Shown one piece after another: positions 25,997 through 27,460 of a stretch of 27,460 bases of DNA. Within the stretch, counting starts at the first letter, position 1. Each line of letters starts with the position of its first letter. Source of the stretch: a virus. The notes beneath the pieces are model-generated. The model was not told where the DNA came from. It saw only the letters and a program-made list of their open reading frames with translations, and made no database searches. A program made the translations under genes and the position numbers. The stretch spans positions 1 through 27,460 of the IMG/VR virus record IMGVR_UViG_3300044614_000502. One strand, written 5' to 3'.

Positions 25997-26255
25997 TACT
26001 ACTGTTTCAACGATTGCTGCTCTGGGTACAATCGCAGCAACTTCTATTACTGCATATAAGGTCTTTGACAATCAACAAGAGAATAGTCAGAAACAACAGG
26101 TTATTATTGAAGACCTAAAGCAACAACTAGAAGCAAAAAAAGAACAACCTATTACTCCTCAAATTCAAGTAGTTCAGCAACCTGTAACTCCTCCAGTTCA
26201 AGTGGTTCAACCTCCTCTAACTCCTCCCCCTCCTGTGCTTCCCGAAAAACCATGA
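25983..26255 (+). CDS. Membrane-anchored, coiled-coil, proline-rich protein (90 aa)
   Basis: An N-terminal hydrophobic segment (STIAALGTIAATSITAYKVF) is followed by a coiled coil (QKQQVIIEDLKQQLEAKKEQ) and a repeated proline-rich tail (QVVQQPVTPP, QVVQPPLTPPPP). The layout suits a periplasm-spanning protein and recalls an inner-membrane spanin, but no lipoprotein partner overlaps it. Function unproven. Confidence 0.65.
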   Translation: MSRFSTTVSTIAALGTIAATSITAYKVFDNQQENSQKQQVIIEDLKQQLEAKKEQPITPQIQVVQQPVTPPVQVVQPPLTPPPPVLPEKP

Positions 26256-26446
26256 TTGCTTTTCTTGCTGCTTCTACAATTCTTCAATATCCCACACACT
26301 CATATCAACTGGAACATATGCCAGAAAGTGTAGCACGATATTGTGCGAGTGCTGTGGGTATTCCTTATGCTTCAGACAACTTCAGTCGTAATGATTGGGA
26401 ACGATTTAAAGAATGTGCCTATATGCAAATGGAGGAGAAGAAATGA
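26252..26446 (+). CDS. Small conserved, possibly exported protein (64 aa)
   Basis: ATGA-coupled to the proline-rich membrane protein. The short hydrophobic start MIAFLAASTILQ may be an export signal. HMPESVARYCASAVGIPYAS, then FKECAYMQ, has two Cys that could form a disulfide. It matches a small cyanophage protein I recall, function unknown. Confidence 0.65.
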   Translation: MIAFLAASTILQYPTHSYQLEHMPESVARYCASAVGIPYASDNFSRNDWERFKECAYMQMEEKK

Positions 26447-26595
26447 CTTATGAAGTCCAAACTTATGATTCCACAGATAAGACTGTGTATTATGAAGTTG
26501 TAGAAGATGCGATTGATTATGAGGATGCTCGTGATATAATTGTAGAGAAGTATCCAAACCGTAAAGTAATTGCTGTGATTGGAAAAAACAAATGA
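26443..26595 (+). CDS. Small hypothetical protein (50 aa)
   Basis: GGAGGAG sits just upstream of ATG 26443, which overlaps the previous stop. MTYEVQTYDSTDKTVYYEVV then ARDIIVEKYPNRKVIAVIG gives a beta-alpha-beta pattern. Function unknown. Confidence 0.7.
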   Translation: MTYEVQTYDSTDKTVYYEVVEDAIDYEDARDIIVEKYPNRKVIAVIGKNK

Positions 26596-26945
26596 GATTT
26601 GAAAACCCAACAAAATGGGAACTCTTCCTTGATGGATTTCGTAATGTCCTGTATATTCTTGACTGTTATGATGACGGTGATGAATGGGGTTATGGTGAGT
26701 TCTGGGAGAGTTTGAGTATTGGATGGTATCGAGAATACATCTATCCTTATGATGACCCATACAATCTAACCATCAGTCCAGAACGCAGGTTGAGATTAGC
26801 ACAAGAACCTGAGAGAATTACTTTGTCTGCAGAAGCATATGATGAACTTGTGCGACGAATCAATGAACCACAAGACCCTGCTGTGGTGGAAAGAATTAAA
26901 GAACTTATGAATCGTAAAGCACCTTGGGATGAAACAAATGACTGA
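26592..26945 (+). CDS. Protein with DUF1778/TacA-like C-terminus (117 aa)
   Basis: ATGA-coupled. The N-terminal part is acidic and aromatic (LDCYDDGDEWGYGEFWESL). The C-terminal part, ERITLSAEAYDELVRRINEP and VVERIKELMNRKAPWD, resembles the DUF1778 ribbon-helix-helix family (TLS-x-x-AYxxL-x-x-x-x-N-x-P) known from antitoxins, but no toxin gene is adjacent. In phages similar proteins may be regulators. Confidence 0.6.
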   Translation: MRFENPTKWELFLDGFRNVLYILDCYDDGDEWGYGEFWESLSIGWYREYIYPYDDPYNLTISPERRLRLAQEPERITLSAEAYDELVRRINEPQDPAVVERIKELMNRKAPWDETND

Positions 26946-27460
26946 ATTTCAACCAACTCCCCAGACACCAGAGCAAGTGGATACTGGTCTCCGTGATGCC
27001 TTTAGACAAGCAATCAAAGATGGTGTGATGGATGCTACTCCTTATTTTAAACAAATGACTTTCAAATCTGATATTGAAAAAACAGAAGCAGAAATCAAAG
27101 TGCTTCAAAAGAAACTGGAACTCCTCAAAGAGATTGAAACACATAAATCTCAACCACCAAGAATGAACCTTCAATATACTGTTAAGGGTGAGGTTGTCTC
27201 TTATAATGATGAGGTTTATTATCGTCTTGACTTTTCTGGTATGAACCACAATTGGTATAAGAAAAAAACTGATAATGGTGTGATTTTGGTAAAAATTACT
27301 GATGGTGAAACTCATCGTTTGCTTGAAGGTGTGTGGTTCAACGATGTGAAGAAGGGGAAGTATGATGATGTAGTTGATGAACCTTATAGGAATGTGAGAG
27401 CATATTGGGATGAGAAAGATAATCCAAAACCGATGGATGAGGTTGTGAATAGGTTAATTA
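26938..27460 (+). CDS. Hypothetical protein, 3' partial (at least 174 aa)
   Basis: ATG 26938 overlaps the previous gene and the frame stays open to the window end. MTEFQPTPQTPEQVDTGLRD is followed by a coiled-coil (IEKTEAEIKVLQKKLELLKE) and a beta-rich part (MNLQYTVKGEVVSYNDEVYY, WFNDVKKGKYDDV). No family recognised. Confidence 0.75.
   Translation, partial: MTEFQPTPQTPEQVDTGLRDAFRQAIKDGVMDATPYFKQMTFKSDIEKTEAEIKVLQKKLELLKEIETHKSQPPRMNLQYTVKGEVVSYNDEVYYRLDFSGMNHNWYKKKTDNGVILVKITDGETHRLLEGVWFNDVKKGKYDDVVDEPYRNVRAYWDEKDNPKPMDEVVNRLI

Noticed and set aside
26592-26945. Toxin-antitoxin locus from the DUF1778-like tail
   Set aside because: No acetyltransferase-like or other toxin gene is adjacent, so only the family resemblance is reported.

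Overview
The window looks like an accessory and late-gene stretch of an AT-rich, T4-like myovirus that infects marine picocyanobacteria (Synechococcus/Prochlorococcus type). Every gene I can support lies on the + strand. The genes are small and tightly packed, and many overlap by ATGA or TAATG. The main clues are a plant-type [2Fe-2S] ferredoxin (petF), the cobS-like MoxR ATPase typical of cyanomyoviruses, T4-type late promoters (TATAAATA), N-termini matching the T4 capsid-targeting sequence, a set of mostly UNN-anticodon tRNAs, and a permuted (two-piece) tmRNA whose tag reads VNNIVAFSRQTVSV. The NNIV-FSRQ core of that tag matches tags of marine cyanobacteria as I remember them. All family assignments come from motif recognition by eye; no search was run.

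Layout. 1-5686: two long kelch-like repeat proteins (the first cut by the window edge), each built as six repeats, an irregular linker and six more repeats. They flank a glycosyltransferase fused to a second domain. 5711-6814: a 2OG-Fe(II) oxygenase and a small protein with a Ca-loop-like tail. 6871-7000: a promoter, a compact structured RNA and a terminator, forming a candidate small RNA. 7035-10430: a HExxH/von Willebrand A protein and its MoxR/CobS-like ATPase partner. 10478-16506: tRNA-Arg and a dense run of small genes including ferredoxin, a small lipoprotein and an AbrB-like protein.

12723 and 16529-19509: proteins with T4 IPIII-like capsid-targeting sequences, preceded by late promoters or cotranscribed from one. 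One carries an HNH-like nuclease motif. They are probably packaged in the head and injected with the DNA. 19588-20289: two conserved small genes with their own promoters. 20342-24361: the RNA-gene region, with tRNAs for Met/Ile(CAU), Leu, Ser, Thr, Gly, Val, Pro, an aberrant Asn and Ala, then the tmRNA. Two HNH homing endonucleases abut tRNA or tmRNA genes, and a Dam methylase is coupled to a protein that may be a restriction endonuclease. 24450-27460: an operon-like series of small conserved phage genes, the last running off the window.

How the parts may work together (inference). The repeat proteins and glycosyltransferase would act in host recognition or surface decoration. The packaged proteins would act at infection. 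The tRNAs and tmRNA would adapt or rescue translation in a host with different codon use. The early and middle genes appear to use a recurrent extended -10 promoter carrying an ATTAC-N3-GTAAT palindrome, while late genes use TATAAATA placed about 21 nt before the start codon.
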